This document shows positions 10,985 through 22,000 of a stretch of DNA of 64,000 nt, piece by piece. The translations under genes and the position numbers were made by a program. The stretch's first letter is position 1, and each line of letters opens with the position of its first letter. The stretch comes from Anaspis maculata (lineage: Eukaryota; Arthropoda; Insecta; Coleoptera; Scraptiidae): NCBI GenBank assembly GCA_949128115.1, contig OX421961.1:80459277-80523276 (forward strand). Direction: 5' to 3'. The notes under the pieces are model-generated. The model was given only the letters and a program-made list of their open reading frames with translations, made no database searches and was not told the DNA's origin.

Positions 10985-13331
10985 CGCCATTTATTTATTC
11001 AAAATCTATCCGATGCACTGGAACCAAATTCGACAGGAAGCAACACAACAAAATGATCAAATTTAGTCTGCAGTCGGAGTTTTCGACGATTTCTCAGTCG
11101 GGCGCAACGAATTTTTTTTTCCTGGCCGTTACGACTCGATGCGGTCGCTCATCCGGGGTTTGACCGGGACAATCCGCCTTTATTGGTGCAGGACTCAACT
11201 CAGACGTACTTTTCCTGCTGGGTGATAGACTTTTTTCGAAAAATTACAATTGATACTGAGAGTAGTTTACATTGGGTGTCGTGTAGGCCCATTTTCAAAT
11301 GCAACACAGTTTAGATTTTCTAGCGGTGATTTTTTTCAAAATGAACATTTCACATTCAATGCATGAATTAAAAAAAAAACAGTGCAAACTTCGACCTGCG
11401 GTAAGTCCCCGCGAAATATTCGCTTTAGGTGCAGACTTGCTGCGAGTTGACCTTGAAAATATACATATTGGTCCAGGTTATAGTAGCAATAATTCACCAT
11501 TCGATAGTCCATCGAAAACTAGGTCGACATGCATAATTTAATTTTTCTCTAAAACGCTTCCTAAGAGAGATACAGCCCTTCAAAGTTCAGTTTTTATAAT
11601 CTTTTTGCAATAACTCTCAAGTCATTAAAGCGATTTTGACCAAATTTGGCACAAATACTTACGAAATAAATACCCATCACTTGACGTAGATAACTTTTGT
11701 CAAAATTGTCCAGTGGCGTAGATACGGGGGGTTGTTTTACTTCTCACGCCCTGTTCTTCACGCCACTGAATATTTTTGGAAATCTATATTTTTTTCTAAT
11801 TCCTTGTTCAATTTAAAAAAAAAGTTACTCTTGTAAAATTTTGATTAGAGGCTTAATTTTCGAGATATTTGGGTTTTAAACTTTGGAAAACATCTCGAAA
11901 TCGCCACTTTCCAGAGTCCAAATTGTTTTTTCTCTGAAAACGCCTCGTTTCTTAGCAAAAAATGGCAATAAATCAACTGAAACGACCTAGAAAACTTATT
12001 CCAGTTGAGGAATCATGAGTTTTCTTGGATTTTAGTTTTTAGGCCTTTGAAAGTCGCGATTTCGAGGTGTTTTCCAAAGTTTCAAACCCAAATATCTCGG
12101 AAATGAAGCCTCTAATCAAAATTTTACGAGAGTATCTTTTTTTTAAGTTGAACAAGGAATTCAAAAAAAGTATGATTTCTCAAAAATATCCAGTGGCGTA
12201 GAAAATGGGGTGGGAGAAGTTGAACCATTCCCCGGTATCTACGCCACTGGACAATTTTGACGAAAGTTATCTACGTCAAGTGATGGGTATTTAATTCATA
12301 AATATTTGTACCAAATTTGGTGGAAATCGCTTTAATGACTTGAGAGTTATTGCAAAAAGAAGATTTTAAAAGCTGAACTTTGAAGGGCTGTATCTCCCTT
12401 AGGAAGCGTTTTGGAGAAAAATTAAATTATGCATATTGACCTAGTTTTCGATGGACCATCGAATGGTGAATTATTGCTACTATAACCTGGACCACCCTGT
12501 ATAGTCCAGCGAAAAAAGTATAAAATCGGTTGTGTCACCCCAAAACTTCCCCGACTAGTATCCAGGAACCTATGAAAATTTTTGTTCGAAACGTCCCTTC
12601 GGGTGGGAACGAGGGTGGCAAGTTGGAATTACAGAAAAAAATTGAAAATAATTTGGAGAAAATTATTTTCAGCCGGAAAACTCCCGGAAAATTTGAAAAA
12701 GTTGTTGGAAAATGTTCAAGAACCAGTTACCTCTTGTTTAGGTGAAAATGGTTAAAATCGGTCCACGGAATAAAAAGTTGCAGTTTTTCCAGAGAGGAAA
12801 ACTCGGCAACTGTTCCGATTTTGAAAAATTTTTCTCCAAAAACTAGCTCAATCTATTCTCCAACTTTTATTTACAGCATGTCTGCACCTAAAATTGATAT
12901 TTCGTAGGGCCTACCCACCTGGCCTACCGCATGTAGAAGTTTGCATTGCGTTTTTCTCAAATTCACGGAATGTGCAAATTTCATTTTGAAAAAATTACAG
13001 TCGGAAAACCGGAACCGTGTCGACTTTGAAAATAGACCTGCACGACGCTCAATACAATCCACTTTCGATATCAGTTGAAATTTTCCAAAAAAGTCGATCC
13101 CCGAGCAGGAATAAATTTTTGAGTGGAGTCCTGCTACAAAAGCGAATCGTTCTGGTCGAAACACCGGCGAGAGCCCCTTTTGAGTGGCAACGGCCAGGAG
13201 AAATTTTGAAAATTTATTACGCCCAGCTGGAGAATGGTGGTAAACTGCAACTGCGGCCTTAATTTGACTCTTCTGTTGTGTTGCTTCCTGCCAAATCTGG
13301 TTCCAATCCATCGGATAGATTTTGAATAATT
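10985..13331. mobile_element. Long inverted-repeat element F1 with element D in its middle
   Basis: The left arm (10985-11470) and right arm (about 12840-13331) are inverses: CTATCCGATG...GGAAGCAACACAACA on the left and TGTTGTGTTGCTTCCTG...CATCGGATAG on the right. Single arms of the same family occur at 31255-31620 and 36440-37130. Translating frames such as 12871-13311 recur in the other copies only because the DNA is repeated; no known domain is visible. Confidence 0.65.
11470..12503. mobile_element. Foldback element D (about 1.03 kb)
   Basis: The left end GGTCCAGGTTATAGTAGCAA is repeated inverted as TTGCTACTATAACCTGGACC, followed on the right only by ACCCTGTATAG, so the left terminal TACAGGGT is lost or altered. 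Arms include TAAAACGCTTCCTAAG and AGATACAGCCCTTCAAAG. Two internal blocks around GTGGCGTAGA mirror each other. It lies inside F1. Confidence 0.75.
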
Positions 13332-13893
13332 AATAGGTCCTTCGTTTCGGTTTTTTTGAGTGCGCATGTCTGGCGCGAATTTCATAGTTTCGTACACCAA
13401 TATTGAAAATTAACACAAAAAAATATTGTAGTGCACCTAAAATTTCACAAATAATTTGGTTGAATGTTAGATACCATTTTTATATTCAAAGGAAATGTTT
13501 CATTGGAATTAAATTCAATGATCATTTGTGGAAGTTCAGGAACAACAAAAATGGCAACAGCGCTCAAAACAACAAGATATCGGCGCCAACTGTCACTTGT
13601 GACAATAATTATGATCACTTCTCGTTTCTACCTGACCTACATTCTCTTTGCTCATGTTTTGACGAAAGAACAGAACCTGTTGAAAATGGCTGCACCAAGA
13701 AGGAAGTTCAAAGAAGCTACAAAGAGATGCATTTACGGATGATTTACGGTATGTATAAAAGTGACAGCCAGGAACCAGTCGTTGGTCAGGCGGCTAGACA
13801 GAGCATGCAGCGTTGCCATTCAACTGACAGGTGTACGAAAGTTTCCAAAATTTGGAGCCGTCAAGCATGCGCACCTGCCCAAACGAAGTAGCC
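13332..13893. mobile_element. TIR insertion, absent from the paralogous copy at 37.13 kb
   Basis: The left terminus TAGGTCCTTCGTTTCGG with GTGCGCATG inside is mirrored at the right by CATGCGCACCTGCCC...CGAAGTAGCCTA. In the related copy, the flanks (GATTTTGAATAAT and GGTAAAGTTTTGAACTT) are directly joined at about 37130-37140. That defines an insertion of about 560 bp. Frames at 13403-13891 are interior sequence without a recognisable transposase. Confidence 0.65.
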
Positions 13894-15302
13894 TATTGGT
13901 AAAGTTTTGAACTTAAACATTTTTAATTATTTGACAGATGACAGATAGGGCAATATTTTTAACTGTTCTGAATACAGTTTTTCAAGGGCTTTCAAATGAC
14001 TTATTGCAAGTTGAGTTCCGAGGGAGACCATGCAGCATCCTATTTTAGAATCATCCTACCGATAAAACGTCCCACGACGCAACAGCCTACTGAAAAAATA
14101 CCCACAAGGTCAAGAATGTCAACGTGCAAAATCCCCCTGCATTTGGCATCCTACGACTTTAGCAGCTTACCCATAAAGCAGGCTACTGAAAAAATACCCA
14201 CAAGGTCAACTGAGTTAGTATGGACGATGAACGGAGCATGGCATCGCAAGGGGTTTTAGTCGAGGGAAAATTCAAATGCCGAAAAAGATCGGCAGAACGG
14301 CAGGTCTCAAGAAAAGGTCGAAGGTCGAAGTGTTCGCATGTCACAAGTCCCACGTCGCCGTCCGTCGGTCGGTGGGATGATGCGAACACTCTAAATATTT
14401 TTTCTATTAGGTATTATGGTGAATTAATCGAGGGGGCCCAGGCCAATTCATTAGTCCAGTCGAGGGAAATAGGAGGTTCAGATGTTCCCATATGCTCTGT
14501 GTCTATTTAGCGCGCCCCATTTGAGCTCGTCCAAAGCCATAATAGCGCGAGTCAAAAAAGCGCCAGGTCAAAAAAAAAGTTCGTTGACGTTGGTGGAAAC
14601 AATGGCATGCGGCATGCGATAAAAAAGCGCTGTGTCGTTTTAGCGCGTTCTATATGAGGGCGTATAAAATAGAGCGTGAACAAAAAAGTCAGGAAAGCCT
14701 CTCTGCTTCCTTTCCAGAATATCAAGTCCATCTGTTGTTGTTCGCAATGTTCGTATCTTTCCAAATAAAAAGTGATGGACGACGAGCAGTATGGGATTCT
14801 GCCATTCCTTCAGCGCGCAGAGCATTGACAGTCTTGACCTTGTAGGTATTTTTTCAGCAGGATGCTCTGTCGGTGGGCTGCTTTGAGCAGTAGGATGTTT
14901 TGGAGTAGACTGCGGCGGCGTAGACGTCGGCAAATCAGTGGGTATTTTTGCAGTAGGCTGCTTGCGTCGTGGGACGGTTTAGCGGTAGGATGATTCTCCA
15001 GTAGGATGCTGAGATGGGACCCCCGTGAGATATAGCTTCTGACATTTGATGATAGTGACAGTTAGGTTCGACAGATGACAGCCAGAAACTAATGGGCTCT
15101 TTTCAGGAAACAACCATGTTTGTATACCAAATTTCAAGTCGATCCAGTCAACGTTACGGCAGTTATCGTGGAAGATCACACACAGAGACGCACACACACA
15201 GACAGACATCATTCTGAAAATGGTCTTAATCGTCTTGGGGGACCTCAAAACGGATATATCCGGTGAAATCTCAAAACTTTTTTTCTGCACGATTACAATA
15301 CT
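13894..15302 (+). repeat. Interspersed repeat G, copy 1, interrupted by a 1-kb insertion
   Basis: 13894-14023 and 15023-15302 together match 37135-37570: TTGACAGATGACAGATAGGG, AATACAGTTTTTCAAGGGC, then GTGAGATATAGCTTCTGAC, GTCGATCCAGTCAACGTTAC and GGATATATCCGGTGAAATCTC. The two halves are separated by the 14024-15022 element. Confidence 0.75.
14024..15022. mobile_element. TIR element inserted in repeat G (about 1 kb)
   Basis: The left AGCATCCTATTTTAGAATCA, then TCCTACCG and CGTCCCACGACGCA, then AGCCTACTGAAAAAATACCC, is mirrored at the right end: GGGTATTTTTGCAGTAGGCT, TGCGTCGTGGGACG, CGGTAGGATGATTCT, AGTAGGATGCT. The empty form GAGTTCCGTGAGATATAG at about 37250-37267 gives the insertion point. 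No transposase is recognisable. Confidence 0.75.
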
Positions 15303-15363
15303 TCCCCTTACATGTTGGTGGGGGGTCGGGGAAGTAACTTACATGTTGGTGGGGGGTCGGGGA
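15303..15363 (+). repeat. Tandem duplication, GTTGGTGGGGGGTCGGGG unit
   Basis: A unit of about 32 bp (ACTTACATGTTGGTGGGG and following) is present twice in direct orientation. It is G-rich and differs from the single GTTCGTGGGTGGGCCGGG seen in the related copy at about 37578-37597. Confidence 0.6.
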
Positions 15364-16041
15364 AGGAAGCAACAATTTCAAAAATGGTAAATTTTTTGAC
15401 CTTCGACCTCTTTGGAAGCACGCCATGCAGTCGCGGGTCCCATCGGTGCACCACTTCTTAAGAACTACCTACCTATATACCTAGGTACCTATAAACTACT
15501 CACATGCAAAAGCGCTTTGCATCAGAATGAAATGCAAGGTTGGTCCTGATATGTGCCGCTAACGTCCGTACCCTAAAAAAATGAAAATAAAGACAATATA
15601 CTCTCTTTTTTAAATAAAAATAATTGGCACTTCTTTGATGGATTATAAGTCCAAATTTTGCTTACTAAACAAATCCGGAAAGCGGGCACTTTTGGGAAAT
15701 TCCCACGGATGAAGAGATTCCACACTGGTAAACACATTCTTCAGCAAAGCAAACTCCGAATTTTATGGCAATTTTCATTTAAAAAAAAGGAACTAGTATA
15801 TCCCATACACTTTCTATTTTCAGTAGAATGACTTCTTTGCATATTATCTGTGGTATGGTTTTCTTGGTTGCATACATTTTAGGCGTAATCACTCGGTATA
15901 TTCAACATTCAACAACCATAACAAACGACCATAACCTTTAAAAAACGTTTCGACTGTGGATTGTTGAACGAAATTAGCGAAATATTAAAAAAAACTGCAG
16001 CTGGTCAAGATTCATGGTTTGAAATCAACGTTCCTCCAGAA
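15364..16041. other. No gene recognised; probable HHAT 5' flank or 5' UTR intron
   Basis: The sequence upstream of the HHAT start is AT-rich with no second open exon. GTACCTACC-type strings around 15465-15500 are common low-complexity insect sequence. No core promoter motif can be assigned with confidence. Confidence 0.4.
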
Positions 16042-16059
16042 ATGAATACGCTGACATGA
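16042..16059 (+). promoter_or_regulatory. Five-codon upstream ORF overlapping the HHAT start
   Basis: ATG at 16042 opens a frame of five codons and ends in TGA at 16057-16059. It overlaps the A-T-G of the assigned start (16056-16058) in another frame. If the transcript includes this stretch, ribosomes would have to reinitiate or leaky-scan. Whether 16042 is in the mature 5' UTR is not visible from sequence. Confidence 0.35.
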
Positions 16060-19000
16060 CGGCAGTATCTTCACCAGATGGATTTGAAATAAATTTTTAC
16101 TTTGCGTTGTGGATATTCAGTGTACTTTATGCAATCTTCAAATTCGCCAAAGACAACAATGAATGTAAGTACCTATATTTATTATTCTTGTGTGCGTTTA
16201 ATATAATTCAACCGAATTCTAGTTTTCCAGAACTACAATGATGTGTATGGGGATTTTAAAGAAAGCTGGATCAAGTCCCGAAAGAAAGATATATCAGACT
16301 TGGAGTGGGAATCTCTACTGATATATTTTAGAACCGTTTATTTGTGGGTCATTCTTCTTCTAGTAGTTTCAGAGTTGCTGCGCAAAATTAAATTGAATTG
16401 GGTAATTTGATTGAAACTGCTAAAATAACTAAGAAACACTAAGAAAAAACAGAGTGAGTCGGTGAGCTATGGAAAAAATGTGTTGTGTTGGTATGAATGG
16501 TACAATGACTCGATGACGACTTCATGGCAACGTCTTGGCAGCTAGTTGTCTGTATATGCAATGTTTGATGTGACACTTACCACTGTGTCGAGGCGCCATG
16601 TACCTACCCGAAAGTGAAAATTTTCTAGTGTCTGGTTTTTGAGCATATGCTAAAATTTTCACTTTCGCGTACATGACGCCTCGACACGAGTATGAGTGTC
16701 ACATCAACCATTGCACATGTAGACAACTAGCTGCGAAGACGTTGCCATCAAGTTGTCATTGTATCATTTGTACCAACACAACACATTTTTTTCATATCAA
16801 ACTCTAATGAAAGAAGCCGTGAAATTGATTTATACATCACCATTTTACAACTAGAATTCTAAAAACTGAGGTCCGTGAGGTCTCAAAGTATTTTCAGTAT
16901 CTCTGGTTTTTGCGCGCGCTGTTATACCACAGGTTATACCTTATATATGTATTTAGGTACCCAGTACCTACCTCATTGGTGTTTTCATAGCAACATTAGC
17001 AACCAATTCCAACTATGAAGTACTGTATACTGTAACCAGAAACTATTGTAGAAATGGGTGAATCGGAACTGGCAGGCGAATTTTCCTTGATGAAAATTTG
17101 TTTTGAGTTGAAAGTATTGACATTTGGTTATCTGTCAAATTAAAATAAGAAGCCAATTTCAGATACCCCTTGGAAAACAAGGGGTATCACAAGGTTATGG
17201 CAAAAAGGTCCTCTTATTCACTTCATTTTACGGTACTATAGAAATTATCACAAAAGGTGGATTTATACTCGCAGAAAATATGAATAAAAATAAAAATAAC
17301 AATAAAAATAAGAAAATGTTGAAAGTGAGCTTTCAGATGGAAGCATTTAGACACCAAAATAAGAAATAACAATAGGGCAATTGCATGATGTTGGTTCAGC
17401 TTGTCGCCACTTGGTGGCTTTGGTTCTGTGGCATAGCGCGCTTGCGCCAGATCCAGATTATCGATTAGTTTCGTTTGTTTTTGTTTTGCAAATTGCCAAT
17501 AAAAGTCGAATAACGGCCCATCGCTTCTTCAGGGCTTCATTGATGGGGAACTTGTGGAATTTTATGCCATTTCTGTTTTGTTGAATTTTGAGTGCGGTGT
17601 GGTACACAACATTTATATGACATTTTTCAGCGTCGACAATATAGAAAGATGAGAAGAGAACTAATGACAGCGGGTAATTGGTGTGGCGAGATAAATGTTA
17701 ATTTATTCAAGTGCCAAAATCACGCGATTGCCAGTTATGACACACGATTTGGCGATTTGCAATGCCAATAGGGTAGTGACCGATTTTTTTTTATTATTTT
17801 TTTTAAAGTTCACTTCTTGATAAGTGACGCTATATAGTTAACAGATTTTTTTTCGTAAGTTTTCTTGGTAAAAAAAATTTATGATAGTTTTCGATCATTT
17901 CAAATTTGGCGCGATAACGTCACAATCTTTCATAGGCGGAGAAGCAGGCTTGACAACACTACAGAACTTACTACAAAAAGCACTAGCGTCAACCCGTCAA
18001 CGCTCATAACAGCTGATTGTTATATTGTTAACGCTTTATGTATCTGTGCGGTGATTCGTGTTGTTTAGTTGTTTTGCTTGAAAATATGGAAAGCTGGTAA
18101 AATCTTTCATGATTTATGAATATTTCAAGACTACATCAGACTTCAATAGTTATGTTATGCTGGCAAACGTCAACGTCAAAACTGACACACAGGCAACGGA
18201 GGTGGAGTCATCCCCACTACTGTCAAAAGATTGAAACGTCACAGCCCGCCTTACAGCTCGGTAGATTTGAAATCGTTCGCAAAAGTAGCCACTTTCAAGG
18301 CAAATTTTGAGACACTTGGAACTTTTTTTTTCGAATTTTCACGAAACGTAGTCTTGTTATCAAGGCTCTACATTCGATTAGTATGATTTTTTTCTATATT
18401 TTTGGATGGTGGTCACTACCCTATTTATGAACCTATAGTCCCCAAGTGGCAAACGGCGCCGCAAGCGCCCCCTACATGCAATCGCCCTATAAGAATAAGG
18501 AATTCCAACTTTCCATTCACTGTTGCGTTTTGAAGATGCGCAGATATGGCAATAGTTTTAAAGCTTTCCGTGGCTCATTGTGTTTCCTTCCGTTAATGAC
18601 GAGGTCCTAGCCTCTCCCAAAAAATACTCATCGCCGCTACTGCCCAAGAAATTTAAAGGAGACAACAACACAAAATACAAGTTGGTCTCAGATGAAAGAG
18701 TTGAAAAAACTAGAACGATTGTATAGGGTCTTGTGAATTTACCTATCTCGTGACGGGCGCTGCGATCATAATTAAGAACGACAATGACGTCATAAGGGCG
18801 AATTTCCACGGGCTACCTATAGCTACTCACGTGCATACCTGTACCTGATTCCGTTGCCGATGAGACGACGACGGTTTCAAGCCTGCCATAATTATTACTG
18901 ATTGTTTGAAGACAATGACGTTTGTCAAAATAATAATAAGACCTAATAAGACCATGGGAACGTGATAGGTGAAAATCGGAGGTGAACATCTTCCCAAGTG

Positions 19001-22000
19001 ACGTCACGATAATATTTTCAAAACGTTATGTCGGCTGATCGGACTCATATAGAAAACTCAGATTTGTTCCGTATACTCTTAAACTACATTCCCCATAAGT
19101 TAGTCAAATAAAATATACACTCGATTTTTGTGTTGTGGTCTCCTTTAAGAATAAAAATAACAAGTTGAATATTTTCAACTTCTGCTCGAAGATAAGCGGA
19201 ATGAGTGACGAACGCAGTCGAGCTTTGCCGATGACGATGGGGGCTGCTTCATGCAATCCGCAGTACATCGATGTAGCAAGAGTTGCCTGAAACCGCCTGT
19301 CTTTGAGTAGGCGAGAAACTCCCACGGGTTGCTTTGTAACGGCGGTCCAAACGTGGCGCCATCTACCACTTATCCTCACAAGTTCACATCAGTGATAATT
19401 GTCTATTACTGCAATAATTTAGATTGAGAAGTAGATACCTACACTACACATGATATTAATTTGAAATAATGCGATGTAAAAAATTCTTTTGGATACCTAC
19501 CTATTCAAATATTATTACAGATTAGTGATATTGTATGACACCAAACAAAAGAAGTAGGAAAACAACGGTAATAACAACAGCATAAAGCTAAAAACTGTAA
19601 CTACAAATTTTGACGACTGTCATTTTAATGTTTCGAGCGACACCTAGGAGCAATGTTTGAAACTATTTCTTATTCTTATTTTTATTTCTGGAGTATAAAT
19701 GGGCAGTTGTCGTTCTTATTATTCTTATTTTTATTTTTATTGTTATTTTTATTCTTATTTTTTTGCGAGCATAAATCCACCTTAACTTTCAGCTCCACCA
19801 AGCTTAAATTTCATCAACATGGTAAATTTCAATTTGTGCTGCTGCTGCTATTGGCCATATTCAAAATTTTACCAAATAGAAATATGAGTAGCTTAGTTCC
19901 ACCCTGATATCTCATATCTTACCAATCCAATCTTACCATGATAATATTTTACCATAACATTTAAGAGAGCTTGGTGGAACTCAAGAGTAAACTGAGAACC
20001 TAATGGAATTAATATTTTTATATATTATTTATAAACCCCTATTACAAGAAACTTGCAACATCCAGTTGGCTATGGCTTCGGCTTTTGCAGGGTCCACCCA
20101 TTCAGCCCAAAAATTTTGGCTAAGAAATTGGCTCAACTGTGGGGACAAATTCTACAGTTTAAAAAAAATCGCGTAAATGTTATGAATAGTAGTTTTCATC
20201 AGGTCTAGAGCGCATGCTCACGTTCCTTGCCGGTCGGCAAAAATTCGACCTTCGCGTGCTTGCCAGACTCTCGCAGCTCTGTAATCACTCTCCCCACTCT
20301 ATACCTCTGGTGCTAGCCGACCCGTCAACTGTCAAATCTTGCGCATGCCCACCGAAACACAAAATTGTCGTGAAAACTACTATTAGTGATTTTCATTTTA
20401 TGATAGAAAACAAAAACCTGGAAAAACACATTTTATGTGTAAAATGCTAAAATGAGAATCAATGAGAATTTTTTCAAACTGTAAACTTCATTTAATAGAA
20501 CTCATCAAAACGGTCAGTATGATGACTAACTCAATATGTAATGACTATTTTGAAATAATTTCGAGATCTTCCGGAATGAAGGTTTTGATGGGTAAAATTG
20601 AATTGCCTTAAAATTTTAAAATAGCTATTGCATATTGAGTGACACATCATACAGACCGTTTTGATGAGTTCTATAAAATGCAGTTTACAGTTTGAAAAAA
20701 TTCTCATTGATTCTCATTTTATACATAAAAACTTGTTTTTCCAGGTTTTTGTTTTGTGTCATAAAATGAAAACCGCTGAAAATTTTCCAAAACTTTTTTT
20801 TGCACTTGTCTAGTGAAACTTTTTAAGACCTTTTCAATGACGTATCACTCTATATTGTGCAGTAGAAATTGTCTCAAATTTTGAGGTGCCCTCGTACTCA
20901 GAGTTTTGGTGGTGTAGTTTTGTTGACATATTAAACGTGAGCAGAAAAAGCAGCTGGACACAACAGTTTTTGCCGCAACTCGCTATCGTTAACCTATCTC
21001 TAGAAAAGGGGGTGGACATCTTTTTTGAATGACCCTGTATATTCTTTTGTTTTGCCGATAACTTTCAAACGCCAAGATCGAGGGGCATTTATGACGTCAC
21101 TAATCCCCGACCAATAACGCAAGTTCGCGGCGCGCCAGCCAGATGGTTGGAGTGGGATTGTGACAGCTCGACCAATACACAATATTGCGCGGAAGTGGCG
21201 CTCCGACACGGATGTCATGCGAACTAAGAAAACGGTGACAAGTTATCACCGCGCATGTTCAGGGCCGCTATTCTTAAATAGTGTGAGAAAAGTTCCTGGG
21301 AGTAAAATACATTCCGCAGTACACTGATGTAGCGAATGTTGCCTAAAATCGTGGTTTTTAGGCAACTTTCGCTACAGAAATGTAGTACGGATTATATAAA
21401 ACTCCCAGGGACTCTTCTCACACGATTGAAGAATAGCGGCCCAGAATTCGACAATGACATTGATTTCTGTGTTTGACGTTGACATTTTGTCCAGTTTTAT
21501 CAGCAACTTGTGAAGCCTTCCGATTTAAAATGGATATTCGGCGGTCGAAAAAGTGTGTGTCACTCAGAGGACCGACTGTCGCCACACCATGCTGTCGTCA
21601 ATACAATACAGCACTGATTAAATGATATATCCCCAGACAATTTTGCGGTAAATTTGAATGTTATGGTTGAAGTGTTCCATGTTTTTTTTATTTCGTAATT
21701 TGGGGCATTTGGGAATGACCCCTCACATATGTGCTTTCATGAATAGGTTGCGAGGGTTACACCGATTTTTCTATGTAATCACTTCTACTTGAAAACGACG
21801 CATAATCCATTAAGCTTAGTTTGAGAATCACCTATTTTACAGCGTAACATATGGAAGACTTATATAACTTATAACATATGTTACTTCCACTGTTTTATGT
21901 TTCCTGTAATTGGGTTGTTTACCTGTTGGAAATAAATGTATTTATTCATTTATTTATTTATTTAAGACTTAAAACGAATCACCTCGTTTTTTAGGCATGC

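Noticed and set aside
13403..13891. A 162-codon plus-strand frame as a possible transposase or host gene
   Set aside because: It lies inside a TIR insertion absent from the paralogous copy and shows no DDE, zinc-finger or other recognisable motif. A second overlapping frame is equally open.
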